Positions 1 through 10,726 of a DNA stretch of 64,000 nucleotides are shown here, piece by piece. The position numbers were made by a program, and so were the translations under genes. The stretch is from positions 372,001 to 436,000 of the forward strand of contig CAXKVR010000138.1 in assembly GCA_964058845.1 (NCBI GenBank), read 5' to 3'. Under the pieces are notes generated by a model that saw only the letters and a program-made list of their open reading frames with translations, had not been told where the DNA came from and made no database searches. Every line of letters starts with the position of its first letter. Position 1 is the stretch's first letter. Source of the stretch: Carex sylvatica. Taxonomy: Eukaryota > Streptophyta > Magnoliopsida > Poales > Cyperaceae.

Positions 1-42
1 ATTGAAAAATAATCGACAATCATACCACTGTCTAATATAGGG

Positions 43-500
43 CTGCACAAAAAATTCGTAGTTTGTGATTCGATTCGAGTTCGATTCAAAAAAATTGATA
101 AAAAATTCAATTCGAAATAGTTCGAAATTAATTCAAATCAAATTCAAACTGGACCTGATTCGTTCGAATTAGGTTCGCAAACTATTCTAATTCGAAATTC
201 AAAGTAACATGAACCATTAATTTCTGCTGAAGACTTATGTTCGCTGATAACTTAAAAGTTAAAACATAAGGTCGACCAACCATAAGTTATAACTCGTAAG
301 TCGTAATTCTCACTCTCAGTTCTAAAACTCTAGATGACTTTCACCTCTCACTTTTGTTGACTACGATCACTCTTTATTGTTGTAAAAAAGTTCGTAAAAG
401 ATTCGAAATTAAGTTCGTAAAAAATTCGATTCGAAGTTAATTCAAATCAAACTCAAACTAAAGTTCAAACTAAAGTAAGTTCGATTCAGTTCGATCAAAT
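43..500. repeat. TTCGAATT-rich dispersed repeat, probably a decayed MITE
   Basis: The segment is full of TTCGATTCGA, ATTCGAA and AATTCAAATCAAA words. Two same-strand copies of a roughly 25-base unit (AATTCAAATCAAA followed by TCAAACT) lie near 125-151 and 436-461. No coding potential is visible. It probably belongs to a plant non-autonomous DNA element, but I find no clean terminal repeats. Confidence 0.4.
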
Positions 501-1505
501 TGGATTCCAGGCAAGAAAAATATGTCAAAATTATGAAAGTGAGTGTTTCAGAAGGTATTTCATATTTATTTAGTTCTCTATTTATTATGTTTCTTTCTTG
601 CTTATCTTATTTTCTGAGGTGCAAATCTAAAATACTCAGTTAGTAGAAAATACATGAAAATTCTATTTCTTTCTTCTCGGAATAAAAAAAATTCTAAATA
701 CTTATTTTTTATCCATGATGCGAACGAGAATCTAGTAATTACTATGTATATTTTATGTAAAATAGAATTTCAAAATATTTACTGACTTGAATAATAAAAT
801 TTGAAGTCGTGCCATATAAGTGAACATTAATTTCTCATCATTCAAACTTCAAAAGGCATCTAGTATTTTATAACTAATTTTTTTTTTAAAGAGATACCTA
901 TATTATGAGTAATATCTCGACTCTATGTAGTTACGTAGAAATATGCAGAACATAAAAAGCCGATAATAATGCATGACACAAATTCTAAACAAACTTTTGA
1001 ATTATTTATTTGATTTACTCTTGAATCTATTCATATAAAAAATTCTATAATCAGACCAGTTTAAAAAAATAGTTAAGGGAAGAAATGAATCCGTTTTCCA
1101 TTTAAGTTAGTGATAATGAAATTTATCAAAGATTTTTTTTATAATAAATGAGAATTTAGATTATTTGTTATGTAAGAACATAATAATTCTTTACGATGTA
1201 TGATAATCTCTCATTTCCAACTCAAATATATTTTCTAATTTTTGAACACATAAATCTATCCAATAGTGTATGAGAAATTGAGTTGATTAGTTTAGACCAT
1301 GTGAATTTTGTATCTATTAAAAAATATGTCCAGAATTACATGTCAGAGATGAAAATGCTGTGATATATATAATATATACTTTCAAAATTGTGAGCAAATT
1401 AATAAAAATATAAAATTATCAATAATGTCCTCCGCCCACGCGGCCAACTAATATACTAGTTTAATAGTTTTCAGGCTTCCAGCAGAAGCGCCAAAATCCA
1501 AAATC
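501..1505. other. intergenic AT-rich DNA upstream of the H2A gene
   Basis: I see no open reading frame with family resemblance, no RNA gene and no clear repeat here. The last 80 bases (the CCTCCGCCCACGCGGCC tract at about 1428-1445) become GC-richer and probably form the distal promoter of the H2A gene. Confidence 0.4.
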
Positions 1506-1512
1506 AAAACTC

Positions 1513-1619
1513 GATCCGCCAAATTCCTCTCTTTTCTCCCACGGATCGTCCCTCCGCGAGCGCATCCTGTGCGTCCAACCCGAAGCGCATCTAACCGTGA
1601 AATTCACTCCCCACGGATC
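1513..1619 (+). promoter_or_regulatory. histone octamer-like motifs upstream of H2A.W
   Basis: Three near-matches to the plant histone octamer CGCGGATC lie just upstream of the H2A start codon. They are GATCCGCC at 1513-1520 (7/8 to the reverse complement), and CACGGATC at 1540-1547 and 1612-1619 (7/8 each). The family knowledge is that this octamer drives S-phase expression of plant histone genes. I do not see a convincing TATA box, and the transcription start is unknown, so some copies could lie in the 5' UTR. Confidence 0.5.
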
Positions 1620-1763
1620 GCACTTCCTTCCCTAGTTCCCTGTAAAAGCAAACCAACTAATAGATTCCAGTTCATACCAATTACCAAGCAACACAATACA
1701 ACTCTAAACCTTCAGATCTCCTCCTTGAAAATTTCAAGCCTTCTCAAACCCCAAAAGCTTGAA

Positions 1764-2324
1764 ATGGACGCTGCTGCAGGAGGCAAGGCCAAGAAGGGAG
1801 CCGCTGGGAGGAAAGGTGGGCCCCGGAAGAAGTCTGTCACCCGCTCCGTTAGAGCTGGCCTCCAGTTCCCCGTTGGTCGTATTGGTCGCTACTTGAAGAA
1901 GGGCCGGTATGCGCAGCGTGTTGGTACTGGTGCTCCGGTCTACCTGGCCGCTGTTCTTGAGTACCTCGCCGCTGAGGTAATTATACGGAGCACGCTCTTT
2001 TACCATATTTTTTTTTTTAAACTTTCATATTCAAGGAGTGGTTTCTAAACGTTTTTATTTTTTCAATAGGTGCTGGAATTGGCTGGTAATGCTGCCAGAG
2101 ATAACAAGAAGAACCGTATTGTACCCCGCCATGTTTTGCTAGCGATAAGAAATGACGAGGAGTTGGGGAAATTGCTTGCTGGAGTGACGATTGCAAATGG
2201 TGGAGTGCTGCCAAACATTAACCCTGTGCTGCTTCCCAAGAAGACCAAGAGCGACTCCCAAGAGACCACAAAATCACCGAAATCTCCTTCCAAAAAGGCT
2301 GCCAAGTCTCCTAAGAAGGCTTGA
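1764..2324 (+). CDS. H2A.W: histone H2A, W class (heterochromatic variant)
   Basis: Exons 1764-1976 and 2070-2324 (donor GTAATT, acceptor TTTCAATAG, phase 0 after Glu71) encode 155 residues. The protein is the H2A subunit of the nucleosome. The histone fold is complete: [20 protein letters not shown] at 31-50, then [26 protein letters not shown], and the docking region [15 protein letters not shown]. The lysine-rich tail carries KSPKS at 139-143 and KSPKK at 150-154. Such SPKK motifs define the plant H2A.W class, which is known to compact heterochromatin. A Ser134-Gln135-Glu site precedes them, reminiscent of the ATM-target SQ of Arabidopsis H2A.W.7. I chose the ATG at 1764 because it gives the normal MDAAAG-type N terminus; the frame stays open upstream only by chance. 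An AATGAA-like polyadenylation signal lies near 2483. Confidence 0.96.
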
Positions 2325-3660
2325 GATTGAGATTTGTTGCTGATAGAGTGTTTTGTCAGTTTCTAGGTTGTTTTTGTGGGATTTGGAGTTAGTTATTTTG
2401 TAATTAAGTTGGGTGGTTCTCCCTTAGTTGTAATAGGGTTTGTTACTAAAATTATGGAGATATGTACTCGGGGGTTTCTTTTAATGAAATGAACTTTAAA
2501 TTACATCTGAGCAACAATAGGTTTATGTCTAATTAACCAACTGCATTTGCTCAATAGGCTTATTTTACTTTGTTGATGAGATTGATGTTATACATTGTGG
2601 GTAAAGGGGACATACACTAGTCTTACATCAAAACAGCGTGCCCTTAAAATTTTACTAGTATCTGGTGATTGTATTTTGGTTGGCCTCCAGGTTAGTTCTA
2701 AATTATGAAGCTTATTTTTTTTTTTTTTGCTGATCTTGGATCCTAAAGATAGGGGATAAAAAAAACATAACTTGATGAGCACAAAGCAAATTACTGATCT
2801 ACTAGAAATTTGGTACCTACTTGCACTGGCTGAAGTTCAGGCTTTACCAGTACCTCAATGGAGACTATTAATAGAATAATAGGAGCACACTGGAAATAGC
2901 TTTGATATTTAAAACCCCAAAATGGTAACTTACAATACTGATACTGTTTCTGTTGTAACCATATTATTAATTGTCCAATGTTTAGTTTACCAGTTCTGTT
3001 TGAAGTGAATTTGGTATAAAAGGAAATGGTGATGTTCCATCTGCAATTAATTGACAAATTCGACCTCATTAAAGAGAGTTATTATTTGACATGTAGATGT
3101 CTGACATATTTATTCTCTGTGCTTACTTTCAGTCTATTTAATTATACATCTCAAAAGTTTATGGAGAATTTGATTTTAGTCCAGTTAGTGTGAATTTTTT
3201 GACGGAAATCACAAAAGTTCTTTTTGCAATCATCATGCTTCTATTCCAGGTATATAATAACATTTTTTTTTTCTAATTTGTTAAGTTTTGTACTAATTTT
3301 ACCCAAGCAAGGTATGTTTATGTTAGGATTAGATTGATTCTGGTATGCTGATACTGGTAACCATCAGAGTATAGGCCATATTCTCTTATGCGCAGGACAT
3401 CATAGATTAGGCCGTCCAGTTAAGTGTGTGCTTGTAAATTGACAACACAAAAGGAGCTAGAGAAAACTGCAACTCTAGAGATTCATAATAAGGCAAGTGT
3501 GTGCTTGTAAATACCAGAAGTTAAAAGTAGTTTTGTGCAAATATGAACAATTGATAGGTATTTTTTGTAGAATGAACTTTTTATTTCAATTTGATAATTA
3601 CAATTTTAGAGTACTTATACAATTTGATATTTACACTCATATGTACCTGATCTTAAGTTT
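2325..3660. other. H2A 3' UTR and intergenic DNA
   Basis: The first 180 bases are GT-rich, as expected for the 3' UTR of the H2A transcript. The remainder is AT-rich without recognisable coding sequence or repeats, although TE-derived sequence may begin before 3660. Confidence 0.4.
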
Positions 3661-3669
3661 ACTTTTGCG

Positions 3670-4940
3670 TTGGATGGCCTCTTCACGTTGCATCATGCTT
3701 TTCATATCCTTTCACTCGGTTCTGTCAACACATCCCAGTCCCCAACTCAGAACCTGCCACGAACCTTTTCGAAGGGGCTCTGGAATTCGCCTTTTGTTAG
3801 CCCACGGGTTTGTATTTTTATATGGAAGCTGCTGCATTGGGCTATTCCAGTTTATCAGGTTATGCTTAGGCGACTGACACGTCCCTGCCAGCTGCCCGAT
3901 ATGTGGGGAACAACCAGAAACGGTTCAGCACATGTTGTTTATAGTCCTGCTTGTCCGTGCTGCTTGGTTTCAGTCTCATTTGGCGATAGGATCAGATTCT
4001 CTGACAGGGACTGGCATGCCTGATTTATGGCGTAATCTGGATGACACCCAGCGAGGCCTGACTATGATTCCCATGTGGCAGATTTGGAAAACAAGATGCT
4101 CACACGTATATGAAGATACTGTACCGAATCTGTCTGTCACGGTTAGTGAGGCTGTATCTCTGTCAGCAACAATTCAGACCCCCATTTATTACAGCAGAGA
4201 GTACTACATTGCCCTTTTGTCCCGCTACAACCTACCAGGATTACACATTTATACTAAGGTAATTTCTCATGGTTACACTTGTTGGGTGGATAGGTCCTTC
4301 AAGGAGCCGGATGGGGGTGGTACAGGTTATGTGCTGTTAAATAAGGGGGTTTTGATCCAGATTGGAGGACAATTTTCCATACCTTTTTGTGCTTTCAAAT
4401 GGAGGCAATCAGTCTCCTTTGCGGGACGTATGCTGATTAATTTCTCGGGATTACAAATTGTTTATTTATAACAGACTCGGAGCTGCTCGCTAATGCTATC
4501 GAAAGTCCGCATCTGGATACTGGTATTGATTACAGGCAAAGGTACACTGGGTGGATTGGAGGGCATACTTGGAATATATGCAGGTGGTACAAAAATTTTC
4601 TGTGAATCAAGGTTTCACCTGTTTATATATGCAGAAAGTTTTTAATCAACAGGCCCATCATATTGCAAATATGGCAAGGATTCATATATTATTACCAGGG
4701 TTATACTTACCCTCTGTTTGCTGCTGAAGGTTTCTACTCTATTTCCTAGCAGTAGCTACTGATGTGTGCACGTTTATCGAAACCACTTCTCACCAATTTT
4801 GCTACCCGTTTTGTGGTTTTTGTAATGTCTGTAATATTGTATATGTGGCTTTTCCTGTTATACCGTTGTGCTATTGTTTATTGATGTAAAACTGTGGTTT
4901 CTAATATCAGCTAACGGGCACTTTCCCTCAAAAAAAGAAA
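3670..4940 (+). mobile_element. decayed LINE retrotransposon 3' part (zf-RVT and RNase H-like remains)
   Basis: Translated across frames, the segment gives a zinc-binding reverse-transcriptase tail (CPICGEQPETVQHML near 3893-3937, then AAWFQSHLA). About 300 bases further, a plant RNase H-like region reads WVDRSFKEPDGGGTGYVL (4287-4340), then CAFKWRQ and ITDSELLANAIESP. The same-strand order (zf-RVT, then RNase H) is that of the 3' end of plant non-LTR retrotransposon ORF2. Several stops and frameshifts break it. The endonuclease and reverse-transcriptase core are absent, consistent with 5' truncation during target-primed integration. The 3' end is near 4925-4940, where a TCAAAAAAAGAAAA tail follows AACGGGCACTTTCCC. 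It is a different LINE lineage from the one at 44-55 kb, in which I saw no RNase H. Confidence 0.75.
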
Positions 4941-5885
4941 ATACAAGTTTTGATTAATAAAATCCTATCAGAACGATTTATATAGAAAAACAATTTATAT
5001 GCCACGAATATGCCACTTTTTTTTAAAATGCTTTTAATGATCGATGAAATGAAACATAAGATCAAATTATATAGAAATTAATTCATTAACAAATAGATAA
5101 ACAATCTTAATATTTTCCGTGAATCCTTTTGAAAAAGTCACCAACGGAGGTTGTAGTTATTAACAAATATATGCCTGTTAAGACAGAATGATATAAATAA
5201 AAATTGGAAGTTGCGATACTAAAAATCATAAAAGTTATATAATATCAATCTGAAAATTTAAAATAGTTTTTGCTAGTTATACATGTAATATGCAGGTATC
5301 TAAAAATACAATAGTAAAGTAAAAAAAAAAAAAAAACTAATTACTATAACATTAAGATTAGAAAGAAAAGTTATAGAAGATTCATTTTTAGTTACATTTC
5401 TTAATACCAAATATACAAATTGTATAGGATAAAAATACTTAAAATTATACCATAGGATTGCTTTTATCAAGTATATGAAGGCAAATGACAGGGTGATAAA
5501 TGTAACATATGGGAGACAATAAATATGCATTAATAAAGATAAGAGAGATAGTCAAAGCGGACTTACTGCTCCATCTAACTATTTATTTATTTTATTTTAT
5601 ATATCGTTTGACAGCTTAAGTCATCGCTTAATTTAATCCGTCTGAAAGATTAAAATATTGGAACATGAATTTCTATTTAATAGGTAATATATAACAGTTG
5701 GTTAATCCGTCTGAAACTTGCGTCGTTATCACTTCATCTTACTTCTATTTTATTAATTGTTTGACAATAGAAATATGAAGTTAAGAGTTTAATCCATTTT
5801 AATTAATAATTTTTAAATCCAACGGATGAAATAGTTAGTGGATGATCAAATGGTACACTTATCGGTATTTTCTCTTTTCGCCCCA
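4941..5885. other. intergenic AT-rich DNA
   Basis: No gene is recognised. An A17-type homopolymer lies near 5320. The word AATCCGTCTGAAA is repeated near 5636 and 5705, suggesting a small decayed repeat. Nothing else is supportable. Confidence 0.35.
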
Positions 5886-5889
5886 TACT

Positions 5890-5916
5890 TGGGCCCATGG
5901 GCCTCTTAAACCCTAA
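5890..5916 (+). promoter_or_regulatory. site II element plus telo-box of the 6322 gene
   Basis: TGGGCCCATGGGCC at 5890-5903 holds two overlapping site II (TGGGCY) elements, and AAACCCTAA at 5908-5916 is a telo-box. The pair is a known arrangement in promoters of plant ribosomal, mitochondrial and cell-growth genes, where TCP factors bind site II. It lies about 400 bases upstream of the start codon. Confidence 0.6.
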
Positions 5917-6321
5917 GCTCTCTCCCATACTGTTTCAAGCTAACCTGCCCAATGCGGAGCCAGAGAGCAAGAAAATATCGAATTCCAATATTCCATCCAT
6001 TCAGAATAAAGAACAGAAAAAAAATATCTGATTACCTTCGGTTCACGCGAATCCAGACCCACTGAAGAATCAAATTGTGAGTATTGATATTGACCGTTCG
6101 ATCATAATCCGGACCAATCCGGTCCGAGATAGAGTGCACAGACTCCTTTGATATTCGTGCCAAAGCATATTCGACGGTCCTAATCAAAACTCAAATATTA
6201 AGTTACTTTAGGAGTTTTGAATTCGAACCCGCACCTAGTAACCGAGCAAGCCTGTCTATCTAATACCCTACCTCTTCCCTCAAACCCCCTCTCCTGCCTC
6301 CGCCTCATCCTCATCCAAAGC

Positions 6322-7242
6322 ATGGCGTCTCCTTCGAAGAATAGCGCCTCCCAAACCCCGATCGATGCTTACTTCCTCCAAAATATGATGAGCCGCTTAC
6401 AGCTCCGACCGCCATACCTCGACTCCAACTCCTTCCTCACCAACTCATTAGAGGACCTCCTCCTCCTCTCCAACTCCCTCCCCGACTCCGATGTCGACGC
6501 CGACTCCGACCCCGACCCCGACTTCTCTCCCGACTCTGACGGGCGTCGCCGAGCCCTTGCCAAGGAGGAGGCCAAGGTCGAGAAGGAGATCATTCGCCTC
6601 GTTCGGTCCGGAGAAGCTGATCAGCTTCTCAAACCAAACTCCGGCCACTCCGTTTCCATCGGGGATCACAACATATGCGTCGGATTTCATGTGGACAAGG
6701 AGGCTGAGTACCGTGTGTGGGAGTGGCATGGCCACATAATGCTCTATGATGAGGATGACGGGTATGTAATTATGACTACTACTTTAATTTAAAATATACC
6801 ATAATATACCCTCTAATTTGTTGGATTTCATCATCTTTTGCTTTGAGCGGTTGGTCAGTAATTTTAGGCTTTATCTCAATGCCCCAAATCTTAGGTCTAG
6901 TTATTTGTCTGTTAGACCAATAGCAAGTATCAAATTGCTTTCTGAAGCAAAGTATTGTCTAGGATCAGCTTAGTATTCCATGCAAAATGATCATCCTTGC
7001 TCAAAGAGAAACTTATTTATGCACTAATTTCGGTGCCTAAAATGGGTTGTGACAGGTACACAGCTGAATATGTGTACGGTAATCACTTTGAGCGGTTGGT
7101 GGAAGATAACAAGAAGAAGAGTAAGGAGGAGAAGGAGTCAAGCTCTGGGCTGAGGGACTTGATCAGTGGTGACAGTGGCTCGGCCGGGAGGGTGCTCCAT
7201 AGGAAGTCTGTTGTCAATTCCAATGGCTCGTCTTCTGGTTAA
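6322..7242 (+). CDS. conserved plant protein of unknown function
   Basis: Exons 6322-6761 and 7056-7242 (donor GTATGTAATT, acceptor GTGACAG, split Gly147 codon) encode 208 residues. I recognise the central block as conserved in plants but cannot assign a function. N-terminal residues 1-50 are Ser/Leu-rich. Residues about 54-72 are an acidic Asp-Ser/Asp-Pro run from an imperfect GAC-TCC/CCC repeat. A charged segment (ALAKEEAKVEKEIIRLVRSG) follows, then the most conserved part, with SVSIGDHNICVGFHV, YRVWEWHGHIMLYDEDDG and YTAEYVYGNHFERL. The C terminus is Lys/Glu- then Ser/Gly-rich and probably disordered. There is no signal peptide or membrane segment. The ATG at 6322 is preferred over the in-frame codon at 6217 because the upstream extension is low-complexity and unlike the family. 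The promoter carries site II and telo-box motifs. Confidence 0.85.
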
Positions 7243-8350
7243 ATTTTATTCTGCTTTTTGCTGGGTTACCCTTTTCAAGTTCTTTTTGGGTCTTAGGAGT
7301 TTTTTTTTTTTGTGTGTGTGGGGGGGTGGTCCATAGAAAGATCAGTTACTTAGCCTGGTTTTGTTTGAAACCTGTTGAGGGAGTAACAATTGACTAAATT
7401 GTTTGTTTGGTGTCTTGATTTTCTTTTTTTATCTAATACATCCAGCGGGTTTAATTTCTGAAACTCGAATCAGTTTTTGTATCATTTTTACTAGTGATCT
7501 GATGCTGTTCCTATCTTTCATTTATAAAGCTGCTTCTTTCAAATTGTTTGTTTTACTTCTATGTAAAGAATACTGGTGACCTGTGCTAAGGCTTAGTAGT
7601 CACAAGAAAACAAGTATTTACCAAAGTGTGCTATGCTTAATTGAAATCTAGATTCTTTATGTGTTTAGCGATCTCCATCTGTGGGGCAGAGATGTCTTGC
7701 ATTCTTAAACCTGGCTATGTCTATCCGTTTCAGTAGACAGTAGCTGATTATATATGCATGATTTTGGCAAAGATTTTTACTGAAATGCTTTAATTTGTTG
7801 TCAATTGAAGTTGGACATGAATTTCATTCTTACCTTTTTTTTATATTGATGTGGGATGATACCAACCGATTTCATTGAATGAAACCAAATGTTTTGTTGG
7901 TACCAAACTTTGGGTACTACTTGCAAAATATAACAGAAATGACCATCAACAAATGTAAGGTACATAAAGATACTAAAACAAAATACAGACGGTTCAAACA
8001 TAATCATCAAAATAACATGTCTTTACAAAACCTAATTTTTTTTTAAAGTATATGTTGTTGCTGCCTGAATCCCTCTTCATGTCTTTCTGTATTTCATTTC
8101 ATTCCAGTCCTTAACTATAAATTCCTGCTCATTTGTTTTTGATTTAGGTCTCGGTTGGTAAGCTCTCAAGCTGTGATGTTTTGGCACTGCATGAAGTTAA
8201 TAAATGCAGTTGACAATTTAATCTTGTTTAAAGAAAAATAGATGAGGTAAGTTGAGCTATCAGAACTCGGATGTTTTAGTTATGTGCAAAACCTGGGGCG
8301 GAGTCGCATGGATCCCACACACACACACCCCAATATATATATATATATAT
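7243..8350. other. 3' UTR and intergenic DNA, ending in (CA)n and (TA)n
   Basis: A T/G-rich 3' UTR-like stretch follows the stop codon. The rest has no gene. It ends in a short CACACACACACA tract (about 8317-8328) and a TA tract into which the next fold-back element is inserted. Confidence 0.4.
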
Positions 8351-8766
8351 GAGAGTGACTAATATACTTTCGGAAGTATATGGACCAAAGTGCTTACAGT
8401 CCAAATTTGAAATTTCAAAACTCAAAAAGTCGATCGGAACCGTTCATTTTGTTCTCCATATTAATATGTGTTTGGAGACCAAATTTTATATTTTTCTGAA
8501 TTTGTTTATTATTTATTAAATCACTTTGAAAATCGTTGATCCAACGATTTTACTGTTTGGTTAAATCACTGTTGGATCAGCGATTTTCAAAGTGATTTAA
8601 TAAATAGTAAAAAAAATTCAGAAAAATGTAAAATTTGGTCTCCAAGAACATATTAATATGGAGAACAAGATGAACGGTTCTGATCGACTTTTTGAGTTTT
8701 GAAATTTCAAATTTGGACCGTAAGTACTTCGGTTCATATGCTTCCGAAAGCATATTAGTCTCTCTC
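8351..8766. mobile_element. fold-back MITE, type B ends (GAGAGTGACTAATAT)
   Basis: The whole 416-bp segment is a nearly complete palindrome. It opens with GAGAGTGACTAATATACTTT and closes with its near-complement ending TTAGTCTCTCTC. The inner arms contain AACCGTTCATTTTGTTCTCC, TTGGAGACCAAATTTTATAT and ATCCAACGATTTT, shared with all family members listed below. It sits inside a (TA)n tract, so its target duplication cannot be resolved. Confidence 0.85.
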
Positions 8767-9233
8767 TATATATATATATTGCAAAAATACGCTTCTATTT
8801 GTATGTTTTTTTCAGAATAATTATAAAATATTTAAAGTTAATTTTTTTTGTCAAAATATACTTAATAGTCAAAATAATTATAAAATTATGTCCCATTCTA
8901 CTATTAAATATCTGTGCAAAAATAGAACTCCAAATGGATTTAGAATTTTACAAACTAAAACTGTCGGCAGACACAAGATGCTTGCATGTGTAAAATACCC
9001 TTCTCGGACAAGGCATCTGTATTTTTGAAATTACGCGTCAAACTGATGCTTTTCTTATATGAGCTCTTTTCTGTGGAAAGGCTTTTTTATTTCTCTGCTC
9101 CGGCTTTGTCTGTTTTCAATTTTGTAATCTGAACTATTTGGTCGCTTTCGTGTTTATTTAAGCTCTACTCGGTTTTTGCCTAATTAAGCACCCTCTCCGA
9201 AATATGCAACTCCCAATTTGTATTTTATAATAA
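8767..9233. other. intergenic DNA between two MITEs
   Basis: AT-rich sequence with no gene or repeat that I recognise. It ends in TTATAATAA, the target duplication of the next element. Confidence 0.35.
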
Positions 9234-9610
9234 GAGAGGGATCCAATTACATCATTTTTATGATAATACATTTTGACACTATATTTTTATAATTTTAAAA
9301 TTTAAACAGATAATCTGAACCGTTCAACATGATCTCTATATTAAAATGTACTTAGAGACCAATTTTTATATTTTTTAGAATTTTTTTAGTAATTATTAAG
9401 ATGTTGTACAAAATTGTTGTTTTTAGGCAATTTTGGACCATTGAAAAACAACAATTAATTTTTTTTTAAAATAAAAGTAATAAATTTTAAAAAATATAAA
9501 ATTTGATCTTCAAGTACATTTTAATATAGGCATCACGTTGAACGGTTCAGATTAACTATTTGAATTTTGAAATCGCAAAAATAACTTATAAAAATATGTG
9601 ATCCCTCCTC
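9234..9610. mobile_element. fold-back MITE, type C ends (GAGAGGGATCC), 9-bp TSD
   Basis: This palindromic element starts GAGAGGGATCCAATTACATC and ends GTGATCCCTCCTC. The core words AACCGTTCAACATGATC and AGAGACCAATTTTTATATTT, with their complements, place it in the shared-core family. It is flanked by perfect 9-bp direct repeats TTATAATAA at 9225-9233 and 9611-9619. A 9-bp duplication points to the Mutator superfamily. Confidence 0.85.
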
Positions 9611-9639
9611 TTATAATAATTCATTTTATAAATTAGTGA

Positions 9640-10000
9640 AGCTATTGTATACCATATGCATATTATCAACAGTCCGTGCCATAGACTCATATCTTACTTA
9701 AAGTTCAAACAGTTAATTCAAAACGTTGAACATTATCTTCGTATGAAACTGTACTTAAAAATCAAATTTTATATTTTTTTAAAATTTTTTATTATTTTTT
9801 AAATAAATAAAATATCTCTCGATTTGAAAATTTTGAACTTTCGAGAAAATTTTAAAATATTCAAAAGCAATGGTTTTCTATATATTTTAAAAAATAATAA
9901 TAATTAAAAAAAATGTAAAATATGATTTATAAGTACATTTAACGGTTCAAATTGACTGTTTAAGCTTAAAAAAATGAAATATAAATACATAAGATAAGTT
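9640..10000. repeat. degenerate fold-back MITE of the same core family
   Basis: Weaker arms contain AAATTTTATATTTTT and AACGGTTCAAATTGAC. The overall fold-back symmetry survives but the ends are eroded. A perfect 30-bp tandem duplication (ATATATTACC ... CTTATTTAT) follows at 10011-10040 and 10041-10070. Confidence 0.55.
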
Positions 10001-10259
10001 GACCCGTAATATATATTACCATAACTTCACTCTTATTTATATATATTACCATAACTTCACTCTTATTTATATAATATTTTTTTTTATAAAAGTTGCAGAC
10101 ACATCACTCAATTGTTTAATATCCTTACTTTTGTTATTCAAAAGTTCCAAATCACTAGATAGAAAGCTGGGTTCTTGAATCGTAAAAGAATGCTTGTCAA
10201 TATATTGTGTATTTCTTATTATCGAGATAGTATAAATTAAATATATATATATATATATA

Positions 10260-10680
10260 GAGGTTGGCTACTATGCTTATATAAGCATATTTCCACATAT
10301 GTTTATAACTTATTTTTGTGTTTTCAATGTCTAAATGGTCGATCTGAACCGTTAGATGTGATCTCTATATTGAAATGTGCTTGGAGACCAAATTTTACAT
10401 TTTTCTGAATTTGTTTTACTATTTATTAAGCTAATTTGAAAATCTCTGATCCAACGGTGGCATCTGATTTTATTGTTTTGTTAAGTCACGTTGGATCAAC
10501 AATTTTCAAAGTGGCTTCATAAATAGTAAAAAAATTCATAAAAATTTAAAATTTGGTCTCCAAGCACATATTAATATGGAGAACAAAATGAACGGTTCAG
10601 ATCGACCATTTGAACATTGAAAACACAAAAATGAGTTATAAGCATATGTGGAGATATGCTTATAGTAGCCAAACCCCCCC

Positions 10681-10682
<2 letters not shown>
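10260..10682. mobile_element. fold-back MITE, type A ends (GAGGTTGGCTACTATG)
   Basis: The 423-bp palindrome starts GAGGTTGGCTACTATGCTTA and ends near CATAG/TAGCC. The core includes AACCGTTAGATGTGATCTC on one arm and AACGGTTCAGATCGACC on the other, plus an asymmetric loop (ATTTTATTGTTTTGTTAAG). The two arms differ in the TGTGATCTCTATATTGAAAT versus TTAATATGGAGAACAAAAT variant, so one arm may have been replaced. It is inserted in a (TA)n tract. The right end runs into a C8 and (CT)n(TA)n microsatellite at about 10675-10726. Confidence 0.85.

Positions 10683-10726
<44 letters not shown>

Noticed and set aside
1734..2305. Minus-strand open frames over the H2A gene
   Set aside because: They mirror the plus-strand histone exons; the plus strand has the complete histone fold and splice sites.
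6369..6735. Minus-strand frames with poly-Gly/Val and Ser/Glu runs over the unknown-protein gene
   Set aside because: They arise from the GAC/TCC repeat of the plus-strand exon.
8338..8351. Tc1/mariner (Stowaway) assignment of the fold-back elements from their TA flanks
   Set aside because: Copies outside microsatellites have 9-10-bp duplications, and the ends lack the CTCCCTCC terminus of Stowaway elements.
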